Notes: generated from the letters alone by a model not told the origin. A DNA stretch of 64,000 bases from Artocarpus heterophyllus (GCA_025403435.1 CM046353.1:29538602-29602601); one strand, 5' to 3'; shown: positions 1 to 11,693, numbered from the stretch's first letter. Numbers and translations are program-made.

Positions 1-1444
1 TATGATCACTATATTTGCTTTGAGACTTGGAAAAACGGGTTTTGATTTGATTTTGAGCTTGGGGAGGCTGAGAATCGAAGCCTCGGACCTCCCATGATTT
101 TCCAGTTCGGTAGGCCGAACTTAGTGTTCGGCAAGCAGGATTCATAGGTTCGGCAGGCCAGATTCATCTGGTCGGTAGGCTGAACCTCTGGCCTGCCGAA
201 CCTAGGAAAGTTCGGCAGGCCGGTCCTGGTTAGTCGGCAAGCCAGACTGTGGAGTTCAACAGGCCGAACCAGGGGTTCCAGCAGGCCAACCGAGCCATGT
301 GAAAAATGACCATTTTCGCCCGTTTTCACTGTTTAAAACCTAGATCAAGTTTTCAACATGATAAAATGATTTTGTGAGTGCTAAAAGCATACTAAAACGC
401 CATGAGATAGCTTAAGGATGTAGAGTACCTTAAGCTAGGGATTGATAAACTTAGTTTCCATTTAAGGTTATTCGTAGTTCTGTGGAGCTAACGTATAGCA
501 GATCGGGACTGCGGTTTGGGCATTGGTACGGATATTGAGGTAGGACTTCTATCCCTTACCCTTGGTAGCCATGTTTTGAAAAGAGATTTGATCATAAAAC
601 CCTTTTTATGTTTTATAAGAAATGAAGTTTACTACGTATTTTCATTATTGCTTAAATAATGGATGATAATAATGAGTTTAATGAGAATATTCGGTAAAAC
701 AAAACATGATGATGTTATGACACTGGACGTGTCAGTTGGTATCATTTAGAATGATAAAATAGAGCATGATGCCATGAATAGAGATCGGGTCGTGGGAAGC
801 ACGACCTTGGGGGCAGGTCTCGAAACCCAGCTGGGCCACTTCGGTGGTGATTCATTTGGCTTTGCTTATAACCTAATAACGAGATTGTCTTTGGATGAGT
901 AAAGGATTAATTCTGTGTAAACAAATCTAATAAGTTCTAATTTATTATTTGTTTATTTGTTTGTTCTATATTTTAGCATTCGATTAAATATGAAATGTAT
1001 ATGTTTAAATTAATTTTTCTTAAGATTTAGTCCTACTGAACCTTTCGCTCATATTTTCTTGTTTTAAAATTTCCCCCCACTAGGTGGAGTTCAGCTTAGG
1101 GAGACTGAAGACCCAAGAAGGAAATTGTAGGATTAGAACATTATCTTTTAGGGTATTTATAACAAGGCATGTAATGTTTTAAACTCACTTATATTTCCTT
1201 GGACTATGGTTTTGTATTTAATATTGTTAGTACTATGTGTTCACAATAAAGTGGGTTCGGTGGGGCCCAATGGGGTTATTTATCTAATGTTTTCTTTCTA
1301 TTTAATTGTTTCTGGATTTCTAATGATTTTACATTTTCTTTTAAAACCAGTTATTGTTACCTTTTAATGGCAATTCCTATTAAATTTAATTTTTTTAAAA
1401 TTAATTAACCCGCCACGTCACCCCTTGGATTTTGGGGCGTGACA
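1..1444 (-). mobile_element. Ty3/gypsy-type LTR remnant
   Basis: No convincing gene lies here. The right end reads ...GGGGCGTGACA, the reverse complement of TGTCACGCCCC, which is a common start of plant gypsy LTRs. This suggests the end of an LTR in minus orientation. The stretch holds a GC-rich palindromic repeat array near its left edge and otherwise AT-rich non-coding sequence. The left end lies outside the window, so the length and target duplication cannot be checked. The 106-codon frame at 9-329 is an artefact of the GC-rich array. Confidence 0.5.
105..300. repeat. Palindromic array, about 22-bp period (TTCGGCAGGCCGAA type)
   Basis: About nine imperfect copies of a near-palindrome of the form GTTCGGCAGGCCGAAC. 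The first four begin near 105, 126, 148 and 170, a period of 21-22 bp. Some units appear as the reverse-complement form (GGCCTGCCGAAC). The same motif and spacing occur in the copia-2 family LTR and leader further right. Confidence 0.75.
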
Positions 1445-1458
1445 CATGCTTCTAATTT

Positions 1459-1637
1459 TTGTCTTCTCTTTGTGGTTTTGTTAATGTGGACTTTATGAAT
1501 AATATGTTTTGTTCATGTCTTTTTGTACGAGAAGGAATTTACTTATTATATACTGGTAAAGTTTTGGGCAATGCAGCTTCTACATCCGTTCCTCATCCTT
1601 CCACCTCTAAAGAAGACTTCCGTGTTTGGCACAAGCG
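1459..1637 (+). pseudogene. copia GAG-pre-integrase fragment
   Basis: The translation contains EGIYLLYTGK... and DFRVWHKRLGKL, resembling the conserved W-H-x-R-L-G segment of the copia GAG-pre-integrase domain just before the integrase. Only about 60 residues of homology are present. The frame then runs into the hairpin of a foldback element. This is a decayed fragment of an older copia element and not a host gene. Confidence 0.55.
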
Positions 1638-1750
1638 TCTAGGAAAGCTAGGAACGAAGTACCTAACCGGGCCTAATAGCAATAGCAGCTTATATCGTTA
1701 TTCTTTTATTCATAACCCTTCCGTTAAGGGTAAAAGAATAACGATATAAG
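1638..1750. mobile_element. Foldback/MITE-like palindrome, left part
   Basis: Contains the arm GGAACGAAGTACCTAACC..GGCCTAATAGCAATAGCAGC, then a perfect inner hairpin: TTATATCGTTATTCTTTTA near 1689 and its reverse complement ending near 1749. The outer arm's reverse complement lies at 11299-11340, beyond copia-1. Before copia-1 inserted, the two halves formed one palindromic element of about 150 bp. The exact outer boundary and target duplication are not resolved. Confidence 0.7.
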
Positions 1751-2216
1751 TGTCAGAACTTTATTTTCTGAAGAAAACTATCATCAAACTCGAATTGTTC
1801 ATGTCAAATCATCGAGAGAATTAACAAGATGTAGAAGCTAACCTAACATGGATTGGAATATGATTCCCAAGTTTGTAGATTAAGGATCTTCCAAGTTTAG
1901 TATGTAAGTCTTTCTTTAGAGAATATCTTTGTAATCTATCTGTATATAGGTAGCAAAAAGAAAACGTACGTACTAATTTAAAGACCACAACCGTCTTATT
2001 TAACCGTAAACTTTGTCAGTTATCCTAAGTTACTAATTTAGCCCATTATAAAATCAGTAATTATATTTTGGTATCTACACATAGGAGGCCCACACTTAAT
2101 GATGCTTTAAAAGTCCAAAACTCAAAGTGTTCACTTTAATTAGGCTAACCATATTTGATAGCCCATAATACATATTTATTTAATATATTAGACCATGATT
2201 GGATTTAATTCCAACA
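1751..2216 (-). repeat. copia-1 3' LTR
   Basis: About 466 bp, starting TGTCAGAAC and ending CCAACA. It aligns along its length with 10823-11293 (for example shared GTACGTACTAA and ATAGGAGGCC). Divergence between the copies is visible by eye, so this is not a recent insertion. Confidence 0.9.
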
Positions 2217-2640
2217 ATCTCCCGACTTATGTTATATATGTAACTTTATAAATGTGAATTATACCTTATGAGCTCATAAATTGTACTATCAAAACCTTAT
2301 GCATCTTAACAGTCTTGTCCATTAACCATATCAATATAGAATCAAAGCGGCCTTTGTTATATATGTCATAACTAGACCTATCAATGATCACATGCACCAA
2401 TACAACTAAAGACAAAGATCAAGCATGGATGTGTAGTATAGAAATTTCATGCAATGTGATCTTAGCATGTCTATTTCCAACCGGTCCACCTTAAAATCTT
2501 AGTGAGATAAAACCATACCAAAATCAAAGTGTAAATAAATCAAAACTTTATTTTTGCAAAAAATAACCTCAAAATATCCACAAATTAAAATAACTGAAAA
2601 TATGTCTATATCAAAAAAATGTCTAAAATTACAAACTCCT

Positions 2641-2896
2641 ACTAAAACTGAATATCCTCAAATGACATGAGTGTGCTGATGAAACACTTTGGGTGGCAAC
2701 CACTTAGTAAATGGTTCCACAACTATGGAGTTTGTTGTAATGTGCTCTATAGACAGTTGTCCACCTTGAACTCTTTCTTTAACAACTAGGAACATGATGT
2801 CTATATGCTTTAACTTCGTCGAGCTCCTGTTATTGTTAGAATGCAGAACTGCTGACTCATTGTCACAAAACAACATGAGTGATCTTTCAATACTAT
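2641..2896 (-). pseudogene. copia-1 RNase H, C-terminal part
   Basis: Contains LFCDNESAVLHSNNN, then KLKHIDIMFLVVKERV and VEPFTKWLP, matching the end of copia RNase H (CDN..A, KHID and the Pol terminus). The domain is cut at 2896 by the solo-LTR insertion and resumes at 5138. Frame disruptions elsewhere rule out a working polyprotein. Confidence 0.85.
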
Positions 2897-5137
2897 TGTT
2901 TGGTAGGTACGCCCCAAAATGTGTGTTTATTCTTTTTAATAAACGGCGGACGTTTGTAGTATAGAAAGGTTGTCGTATCCACAGGGAGGTGAAAATTTGT
3001 AACTCGAGAGATTGTTAAAAATAAACGTTCAATAACACAAGCACTTTTTCAAATCAAAGTTTAAAATGAAAGAAATATTTTTGTGGTTTTTATTTTATTT
3101 AATTCAAAATTTAAAGCATAAAATTAAAACGGTGAAGCTTTGAGAATCCCTTGTATGTTTTGCAACTGATATGGAATTTTAACTTTAAATAATAATTATC
3201 TAAAGCATTTGATTTATTATATCTTTTCTCATTAATTGCAAGCACTTTTTACTAATTATATAGGTCAACCGAGAGCGACAATATAGCAAGTCATAATGCA
3301 GTAAGGGTTTTCCTATGAAAACTAGCAAAATAATTATCTCTCACTAATGATTTGGTGCACTAATTATGAAAATTATAACTGTTGTCACTCAATCATAATT
3401 AACATAATTTTAAGATAGAAAAGATAATCACAAATTAAAATTAATATATTTTTATGGAATAAATTATTGCGTTAATTTCGGCAGCACCTCGACTTATTAA
3501 TTGGTTTAAGAATATACTATGCCATCCTCTGTCTACAATAAATCAAGAATAACCAAGCATTTACTGTGTCAGTCTATGTCTATAATGCAGCAGAAACTCA
3601 ACTTAATAAACGAGCATGACTTTAGTATTATTAATATTAATTATGCAACACAATTAAATTACATAAAGAAGGCATGATCGAATTTATGTAAAAATTGGCA
3701 GCATAACAACAGTAACAATAATTATAAAAAACATAAAGATATAATTTATTCCACAAAATATAAGCATTACAACACAGATATAGAGTTAAAACCCATACCA
3801 GAATACTATGCATACAAGATCATCTCTCTGCCTCACCAGACTCTCTACACTAAATTAAACATATATATATATATATATTTACCTAAGGGATAAAAGAGGT
3901 AAAAAAGAAAAAAAAAAATTTGGAGAAGAAGGGAAGGGAGGCCCGAAGGCCTTGAGGGGTTGTCTGTTTTTTCAAGGGACAATGCAAGGCTATTTATAGC
4001 CTTAAAGAATTACTGTGTACCATATGTAATCATCATTTTTCCCTATTGAAAGTTGACAAATTCGGATCATTTTCTCCTCTTTTTTTCACGCTGAGATTCG
4101 CTCTTGATTGTGCATTTTAAGCTTCAAAATCCTGTGCTTTGCGGCATGAGAAGGCACCAAACTGGGCTGATATGGACCGTTAATTTCACGATCCAATGGC
4201 TCCAAACACGCGTGAGAATGGGCCCAGGTGAGACCAGTGGGACATCAATTTTGGACCGTCAGATTGGTCTTGGTCATCGCATCCAATGGCTAGAAGAACA
4301 GCTGCACGTGGACTCACCCACACGCGAGCAGACACGGCTTGCAACTCCCCTGCCTCGTCTGCAGCTTTGTCGGCGCGTGTAACACATGTGCCAATCAGAT
4401 TTCGACACGTGGACTGCACTCTGAGATTCTGCTGACGCACCGGATGACGCGTTGACACGCGTCCCTCTCTTCGATGGCTGAGATCAATCTGTCAATTGAT
4501 CGGGCGGTCCTTGTTACACCACGTGTCCCATTTAATTTAAATTTGAATTTTCTTTAACTTTTTGATGCATTTGATGTCCGATTTTATCCATTTTGGTGTC
4601 GTTTTGCTCCGTTTTTTCTCTAGATTTCAAATCTAAAAATCACAAACACACTAATATTAGTTATTTTACAAACATAATATTTACAAAAATATTAAAAATA
4701 TTTATTTTACAATAAAACACACAAAAATAAATAAAAACTCCTAAAATTTTCAGTCTCTTACGGTTTGACACAGATATAATTTTTATGACTTAGAAATATT
4801 TTTAAAAATTACTAAAAATATAGTAAAACATATTTACAAACTTAAAACACACTATCAAACACACTAAGACTCAAAATAAAATAATCGCATTATTTTTACG
4901 GCTTTAACTATTTACAGACTAGACACTTATTTAACACACCAAAATGACTCTCAAAATTACTAACAATTCTATTAAACATAAAAACACACTAAAAACACAT
5001 TTTTAAACATATTTACACACTAAGACACAAAAATACTTATTAACACACAATGCTATTAATTAGAGGATTTAATGAGAAATAAAAGCATAAATAAATGATT
5101 TAAGCCTTAGAAAATGTACACTTTTACAGTCTCATCA
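2897..5137. mobile_element. 2.24-kb solo LTR inserted in copia-1 RNase H
   Basis: Begins TGTTTGGTAGG, ends CTCATCA (TG...CA), and is flanked by ACTAT on both sides (2892-2896 and 5138-5142). No internal direct repeat, primer site or coding domain was found, so a solo LTR is the simplest reading; its family is unknown. It includes GTCGTATCCACAGGGAGG near 2973, an (AT)n tract near 3862 and a GC-richer stretch at about 4100-4500. Reading frames at 4104-4382 and 4186-4458 overlap on opposite strands and show no known domain. Confidence 0.8.
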
Positions 5138-6420
5138 ACTATCCACTATGCGTAGCTCTGTGACAAAATTTTGTAGCCATATTGTATAATTGGACGCCTC
5201 ATAACGCACTATGAACTTTGCTGCCATGTTAGATGAGGCTATAAGAGACTGCTTAGCACTCTTCTAGGAGACAGCACCTCCAGCTAGAAGGTAGATATAG
5301 TCCAACGTAGATTTCATACTATCTTGGTATCCAGCATAATCAGAGTTAGTATACCTAACAATCTCAAGCTGATCTGACCTCTAATACTCGAGCATGTAGT
5401 CTTTTGTTCTCTGTAAATACCTCAAGACTTGCTAGACTACTATCTAGTGATCTTTTCAAGGATTGCTTAAGTATCTATCCAACATCCTAGTAACATACAT
5501 AATATCCGGACACGTAGAAACCTGAGCATACATCAGACTGCTTATTGTTGATGCATAAGGAATCTTCTATATTTCCTAAATCTCAAAATCATTTTTGAGG
5601 CACTAATTGAGACTAAACTTGTCTCCCTTAGCCACAAGGGTATCAACTTGTTTGTAATCCTATGTGCCATATCTTTTGAGAACCTTTTCGATATAGTCTT
5701 TTTGTGATAATTAAAGAAGACCCTAAGAACGATCCCGATGTATCTGTATGCTCAACACAAAAGAGGCGTCACCAAAATCCTTCATCTCAAATTTCTTTGA
5801 TAGAATTCTCTTATTTTTTGGTAATAAGCCTATATCGTTTTTAGCAAGCAAAATACAATCGACATACAAAACTAGGAAATATGCTTACTCCCACTAAACT
5901 TGTGGTGTATATAATCATCGACCACATTCATCTCAAAACCAAATGAGATGATAACCTAACAAATTTGTAATACCACTTATGAGAAGCTTGCTTAAGTCCA
6001 TAGATGAATTTTTTCAACTTACAAACCATCTTCTTTGCATCTCCTAACACAAAGTTCTCTGGTTGCATCATATAAATTGTTTCATCAATGTCACCATTGA
6101 GAAAAGCAGTCTCAACATCCATCTTGTAAAGCTTAAGATCAAAATATGCCACAAGTGCCATATAAAAGAGTCTTTCGATGAAACCAAATAGAAAGTCTCT
6201 TTATAATCGATTTCTTCTTTGTGTAAAGCCTTTAGTAACAAGACGAGACTTGTACCTCTTCACATCGCCTTTTGAATCCCTCTTGGTCTTAAATATCTAT
6301 TTGTAACTAATGAGTTTCACTCCTTTAGGCAATGGGACAAGATCCCAAAAGTCATTATCCCTTATGGACTTTATCTTTTCATTCATGGCATCAATCCACT
6401 CTTAAGATTTAGAACTTTTC
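5138..6420 (-). pseudogene. copia-1 reverse transcriptase/RNase H remnant
   Basis: The best-preserved part, 5928-6161, reads MALVAYFDLKLYKMDVETAFLN..., then DETIYMMQPENF and KKFIYGLKQAS, the standard copia RT motifs MDVKTAFLNG, IYMxQPxGF and IYGLKQA. Nearer 5138, minus-strand codons match the stretch just before the RNase H CDN motif. Frameshifts and stops separate the pieces. Confidence 0.85.
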
Positions 6421-6788
6421 ATAGCTTGATAGAAGTTGATTGGATCATCTTCCACCACATGAATATCAAACTCATGTTCTTGGAGAAATACAATGTAATC
6501 ATCTGGCACGACACTTCTCCTTTCTCTAGTGGATTTCCTTAAAGGCATAGGTTCTTGAGTGGTAGAGTTTGTTCTTTTGGAATAATTTTTTGAATAGGAG
6601 GTTCTTCGATATTGTCTTGATTGGGATCTACTTCTTGAAAAATGTTAGGAATAGGAGCCCGATCAATGTTAATAATAGCTATGAGAATATCAACATATTC
6701 TTCTTCAAATACAAAGTCCTTGCTCTTATCTCCCCTCTCAAACTCAGCATCCTCAAAAAACTAGGTGTTTCCTGTCTCAAAAATATAC
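6421..6788 (-). pseudogene. copia-1 integrase-RT linker remnant
   Basis: Continues the minus-strand copia homology between integrase and RT. This is the low-complexity acidic linker of copia Pol, degraded here. The plus-strand frame at 6569-6922 that overlaps it is a shadow and runs into the MITE. Confidence 0.5.
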
Positions 6789-6791
6789 TTA

Positions 6792-7300
6792 TGCTCCATT
6801 TGGTAAGAAGGAAAGAAAATAGTAGGGAAGAGAAAACTATGAAGGAAAAGAAAACTATAAGGAAAGGAAAGATTTTGGTTCTCCCTTTACTTGTTTGGTA
6901 TGTAAAGGTTGAAAGAAAATGATTTTATCTTCTTTTGTTTGGTATTGCAAGAAAAACCAAAGGAATAGAAAAACTACTATTAATACAATTACAATTTTGC
7001 CCAAATATTATTTAGCTATTTTTCTAATTTGATGCCTAAATTTTTGTTCGAATTTTGATGGAAAAGAAGGACAAATTGGCAACTTCACTTTCTTTGCATT
7101 GTTGTCAAACTTTTCCCTCACAAAATCCATCAATACTTGGAGAGATCAATTTGGGTGGGACCCACATGCCATTTCTCCAACTCATTTTTCCTTTCCATTC
7201 TAAATTCTTTTCTACCAAACACCCTATCATATCAATTTCTATCCCAAAATCCTTCTAATGTTTTCTTTCCCTCCACTTTTCACTCATACCAATTAGAGCA
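6792..7300. mobile_element. Tourist-like (PIF/Harbinger) MITE
   Basis: About 509 bp. Termini are inverted: TGCTCCATTTGGTAAG at left and CCAATTAGAGCA at right. Both ends are flanked by TTA (6789-6791 and 7301-7303), the 3-bp duplication typical of PIF/Harbinger elements. Removing the element and one TTA brings the integrase C-terminal coding sequence on the minus strand back into a single frame, which supports the boundaries. No transposase coding is present. Confidence 0.82.
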
Positions 7301-8467
7301 TTAGTCATGGGATCATAAAACTTGTACCCCTTGGATCTTTTAGAGTATTCGATTAAATAGAAACTCACTATCCTTGAGTGCAATTTCTTTTCATTAGGTT
7401 TGGAAGGCCTTGCCTCAACTAGACATCCTCAAACATGCAAGTGCTTTAAACTAAGCTTCTTGCTTGTCTAAAGTTCGTAAGGGGTTTTGGTAGTTGTTTT
7501 AGTTAGAACCCTGTTAAGGATATATGCTGCAATTTTAAACACTTCTCCTTAGAGTGATTCTGGTAAGGTAGAATGAGAATTAATATTCCTCACTATATCT
7601 TTAAGCATCTTGTTTCATCTTTCAGTAACACCATTCATGATGGGTGAACTCAGCATAGTGTAATGTAGGACGATATTGCATTCTTCTAGAAATTTAGCAA
7701 ACGGTCTTGGACATTGTTCATCTGAATCATCATACTTGCCATAGTACTCACCATCACAGTTAGATTGATGCTTTTGATCCTTTTGTTAAGTTGGTTCTCA
7801 CCTTTAGCTTTATAATTTTTGAACACATCCAGCAATTGTGACTTTTCATGAATAAGATATATGCAGCCATATCTAGAAAAATGTCTATGAACGTTATAAA
7901 ATATTGTTGACCATTCCAAAAAAAACATAGGAAATGGTCCACAAATATCCATATGTATAAGTTCTAAGATGTCCAAAGTACTCTTGGCTTCAAATCTCCT
8001 TTTATTGGTTTGTTTTCCCTTCATACAGTTAAACAAACATCAAAATCTATAAAATCTAAGAGGTCTAAAATTTTGTCTAACATGAGTCTCTCTATTCTCT
8101 TTCTAGAGATATGACCTAATTTCTTGTGGCATAACGCAATCGAATTCTCATTGGTTAATTTTCTTGTTATACCTCGTGTACTTAATTGTAGGGATTCATT
8201 AAATAAAACAATTATATTAATTAAATAAATATTATTGTAACTTGATAAAGAACGAGAATCAACTAATTTTGAATCATGAAATAAACTAAATTTTCCATTC
8301 CTAAATGAACCAGAATAACCTGATTTATCCAAAACAGAACTAGAAATCAAATTCCATCTAAAAGACGATACAATAAATGTCTTATTAAGATCCAAACAAA
8401 ATTCAGTATTTAACAATAATCTAAATGTCCATATTGCCTCAACTTCAACCTTCTTGCCATCGCCCAC
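7301..8467 (-). pseudogene. copia-1 protease/GAG-pre-integrase/integrase remnant
   Basis: 8021-8467 opens with MGDGKKVEVEA and includes SFRWNLISSSVLDKSGYS and ALCHKKLGHISRKRIERL, the GAG-pre-integrase zinc-binding region. 7686-8036 carries LELIHMDICGPFP, the first catalytic Asp block of the integrase, and YIYLIHEKSQLLDVFK. Frames are interrupted and the later catalytic blocks are decayed. Confidence 0.85.
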
Positions 8468-8603
8468 ATAGATGTATATTTAGTATCACTTGGCTCTTGA
8501 CATCTCAAGCAACCCTCCATAGATACACTGATGTGAGTTGTTCCACCATAATCTATTCACCATGTTTGTCTAGGTACCAAAGTTAAATTAATCTCAGAAT
8601 AAA

Positions 8604-9480
8604 TCAAATTAAGAAGCATACTTTTCTTAGCACGCTAAGCGTGGTAGTTGATGCAGTGCTTTTTCTTATGCCCTTCAACTCCACAAAAGAAACAACCAGT
8701 ACCTTTTGGGTCATCTGGTTTCTTTTGTTGTTTCTTTTGAGGTACCGTAACAGTAGGTTTCTTATCCATTTTTCTTTTCTTCCCTTTGTCCTTAGAAGTA
8801 CTAGCCAAATGAGCATTTTCTATCTTTACCTGCTTCAGCCTTTCCTCTTCTTGCACACAATGTGAGACGAGCTTAGTGAGAGACCAAATCTCTTTTCGGC
8901 AATTGTAGCTCACCTTAAATTAACTGAGTTGTGTAAGAAGAGATATGAGAACTAAACACACAAGCAAGTCCTCAAAGAGGTCAAGCTTAAGTGCTCTCAA
9001 CTTTAAAGCAAGATGAGACATCTCCATGATATACTTCCTCCCTTTGCCTTTGTATCTCATTAAAATGAGACTTGTCAAAAGTGTACTAGTTTCAGCCTTT
9101 TCATTCTTGGCAAATCTCTTCTCAAAATCTTTAAGGAACTTTTTGGCTGTCTTTATCATTTTTGAAATGTGCCCTTAAATGCTTCCAGAATGGCCTTCTT
9201 CATAATCATCATGTATATACGATTTGACTTCTTCCACATTTTCATGTCCCTCTTTTCATCAGAGGAACTCTTATTTTTAAGAGGTGTAGGAGAAGGAACC
9301 TTTAATACAAGGTCGGGATCCATAACTCCAAGAACTATAAGGAAGTTCTCTTGCCATGATTTGAAGTTGGTACCATTCAGTATAGGAATAGAATTGATGT
9401 TGGCAGTAACATTTGAAGTAGAACTAGTAGCTGAATCAGAAAAAAATACAACAAATAGAAAACAAGCTCACATAAGAATC
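8604..9480 (-). pseudogene. copia-1 gag remnant with zinc knuckle
   Basis: 8920-9159 translates to AKKFLKDFEKRF..., then YIMEMSHLALKLRALKLDL, typical of the UBN2-type copia Gag. 8635-8913 carries a basic stretch and the CCHC knuckle CFFCGVEGHKKKHC. Frames are broken between segments. Gag would act as the nucleocapsid of the virus-like particle, but this copy is not functional. Confidence 0.82.
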
Positions 9481-10806
9481 CAAAATAGTAATAATAAATC
9501 CAAATAAAGGTAACCACATCTCAAGATACTGAACACGTCATTACTATTTAGTCTTTGAATAGAAACTTTAATTCATAAGTGATGTCTCGATGTAGTAATC
9601 AAACACTGATAATAAGAACATGTCGAACAATAAATCTTCCTTTAGGCCGATTTATTGTTCACATGTAAAGCCGAATAATCATCATGTGCTTATTAACATA
9701 GATGTTCAAGCAATTTTGTCAAATATTTGCCTTCCTATGAACAATAAATATTCACGTAAGTGACTTGGACAAAACCGTTTATATCCCAAAACAAATTAAT
9801 TTTCACAAGAGGGGTCACTTTGGTGACATATTGCTTTAATTAATTCATCTTAATATATATATATAACTATAAATATTTGAAGTTAAAATTACACCAAAAA
9901 TGACCAAAAATAAAATAAAAAATAAAATAAAAAACAAAATTTTGTTCAAAGTCAACTAATCAAAGTCAACAGTCAACTATTGACTGGGTCAAGGCTGGAT
10001 CGAGTCGAGTGAACCCAAGATGGATATTGAACCAGCCCACCCTCTTTCTATTTGTGTCATGGGTCCAATTAGGCTTGTGTCATCCCTCAAATTTTCTTTT
10101 GATTTGCTATGTGCCTAAGCCTACAGTCCTTTGGTTTCTAGCCACCCAATTGGGCCCATGTAAATATACCCCAACAGCTTTGGGCCATAGCCCAGAGAAG
10201 CTGCAAACCTGAAACCTAGGATGTCTTGGTGGCCAAACAGCCGTCGACTTGAATGTTGCGATGGGGTGGCCACGGTGGCCTTTCTCCAGCATGGCCCAAC
10301 GGCCGTAGCTAGGGGAAGCTAATGCCTATGGTGGCAAGGCCTATCGTTGGCCAAATCGCCCCCCTTTTTTTGTTTTTCCCTAAGGCGGCAGCCTTTGCTT
10401 TTCCTAAGTTTGCTGCTGCGGCTATCCTTGTTGGATGGTGCCTTGAAAAGGCCAACGCTAGGCTAGCCAAAACCAAAAAACCTCCTTTTTTTGTTCTTCC
10501 TTATCTGGCTACTACTTTTCCCTAATGTGCCATAGCCACAGGCCACAGCTGTCTCTTGTCGGTGTGGCCAGATGGCCATGCCCAGATTCCATGTGCTGAC
10601 AGCAATAAAGGTTACCGTTGGCCACCTTTCTAAATTAGGTTAAAAAATAACCCAAAAAATTCCCTAGAAAATTAAATAAAAAAATCTCTAAAAATTGTCG
10701 TCAAATTCAACAATTTAGGGAAAAAAACATAGATTGTTAAATTTGAGAACTCCGACGAGAATCACATCTAGAAAATAAGTTGATTCCTAATGATTTAACA
10801 TAAAGA
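9481..10806 (-). other. copia-1 5' leader, non-coding
   Basis: Untranslated leader between the primer-binding site and gag. It has an A-rich tract (about 9895-9945) and a GC-rich stretch with repeated GGCCAC/GTGGCC words (about 10240-10620). Short frames on both strands (10009-10525) show no recognisable domain. Confidence 0.55.
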
Positions 10807-10822
10807 GGCTCTAGATACCACT

Positions 10823-11293
10823 TGTTAGAATCTTATTTCATGATGAAAACTATTAGCAAACCCAGATCTTTTATATATCAAATCACCGAGAGAATTAACA
10901 AAATGCGAAAGCTAATTTAAATTCATGGATTAGAATGTAATTCCTAAGTCTATAAATTGAGGATCTTCCAAGTCTAGCACGTAAGTTCTCCTTTTGAGAA
11001 TGTCTTTATAATATCTCTATAAATGGGTGGCAGAAAGAATATGTACGTACTAACTTGGTGGCCACAATCGTCTTATATAACTACAAACCCTATCAGTTAT
11101 CTTTAATTACCAATTTAGCCTATCATAAAATCAGTAATTATATTTTGGTCTTTGCATATAGGAGGCCTACACTTAATGATGCTTTAAAAGCCCAAAACCT
11201 AAATTGATCACTTTAATGGAGCTAACCTTATCTAATAGCCTATAATATAGATTTATTTATTATACTAGCCCATAATTGGATTTAATTTTAACA
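10823..11293 (-). repeat. copia-1 5' LTR
   Basis: About 471 bp, starting TGTTAGAATC and ending TTTAACA. It is the direct-repeat partner of 1751-2216. The primer-binding site abuts it at 10807-10820, which makes it the 5' LTR of a minus-strand element. Confidence 0.9.
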
Positions 11294-11298
11294 ATAAG

Positions 11299-11341
11299 CT
11301 GCTATTGCTATTAGGCCTGGTTAGGTACTTCCTTCCTAGAT
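11299..11341. mobile_element. Foldback/MITE-like palindrome, right arm
   Basis: GCTGCTATTGCTATTAGGCC..GGTTAGGTACTTCC is the reverse complement of the arm at about 1650-1692. It was separated from its partner by the copia-1 insertion. Confidence 0.7.
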
Positions 11342-11613
11342 AAAAGTGTTGTTCTTTTTTTTCTTTTGCTTTGTTTTTCCCCCTTTATACCCAAAAAAAA
11401 GAACTCATTTATCTTTTATATTATTTGAATAAAAAATGGAAAAGAGTGGTCTTGGTTGTCAATTAATTAGAGTTAGTCTCATTATTGGTCCATAAATTAT
11501 AAGGCTAAATCAACGTCCCACAGTTGTGTTCTCAATCTACATACTTTTTGCACTAATATCTTTGTTACCAAAATGGATCTTATAAGCTAAATAAACGAAG
11601 GCATGTAACTAAC
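11342..11613. other. AT-rich spacer, nothing recognised
   Basis: Sequence between the right foldback arm and the next LTR. There is a T-rich run near 11352 and no domain, RNA gene or clear repeat was seen. Confidence 0.4.
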
Positions 11614-11693
11614 TGTTAGATAAATAATACGCAGCGGAATTTTAAAAATTTTATATCAAAGTATTTTCCAAAACACAAGTTTGACAAGCTATA
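11614..11693 (-). mobile_element. Solo LTR of copia-2 family, left fragment
   Basis: TGTTAGATAAATAATACGCAGCGG... is the reverse complement of the 3' end of the copia-2 LTR (compare 13680-13706). The remainder of this LTR resumes at 21376, after the copia-2 insertion. The outer flanks are CTAAC (11609-11613) and CTAAA (23279-23283), a 4/5 target duplication. Confidence 0.85.

Larger units (their letters stand above)
1751..11293 (-). mobile_element. copia-1: Ty1/copia retrotransposon with nested insertions
   Basis: Bounded by two directly repeated LTRs (1751-2216 and 10823-11293), each beginning TG and ending CA, and flanked by the 5-bp duplication ATAAG (1746-1750 and 11294-11298). Orientation is minus. 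A purine tract lies next to the left LTR (2217-2229 on plus: ATCTCCCGACTTA), and an initiator-tRNA-Met-like primer site lies next to the right LTR (10807-10820, read TGGTATCTAGAGCC on minus). Gag, protease/integrase, RT and RNase H homology follow in the order expected for copia. All frames are broken, so it is a dead element. It hosts a solo LTR (2897-5137) and a MITE (6792-7300). Confidence 0.92.

Noticed and set aside
9..329. 106-codon minus-strand frame
   Set aside because: Produced by the GC-rich palindromic array, which keeps frames open; no domain and no gene-like context.
4104..4458. Overlapping plus and minus frames of about 90 codons
   Set aside because: They lie inside a bounded solo LTR, oppose each other and show no family motif; GC content explains them.
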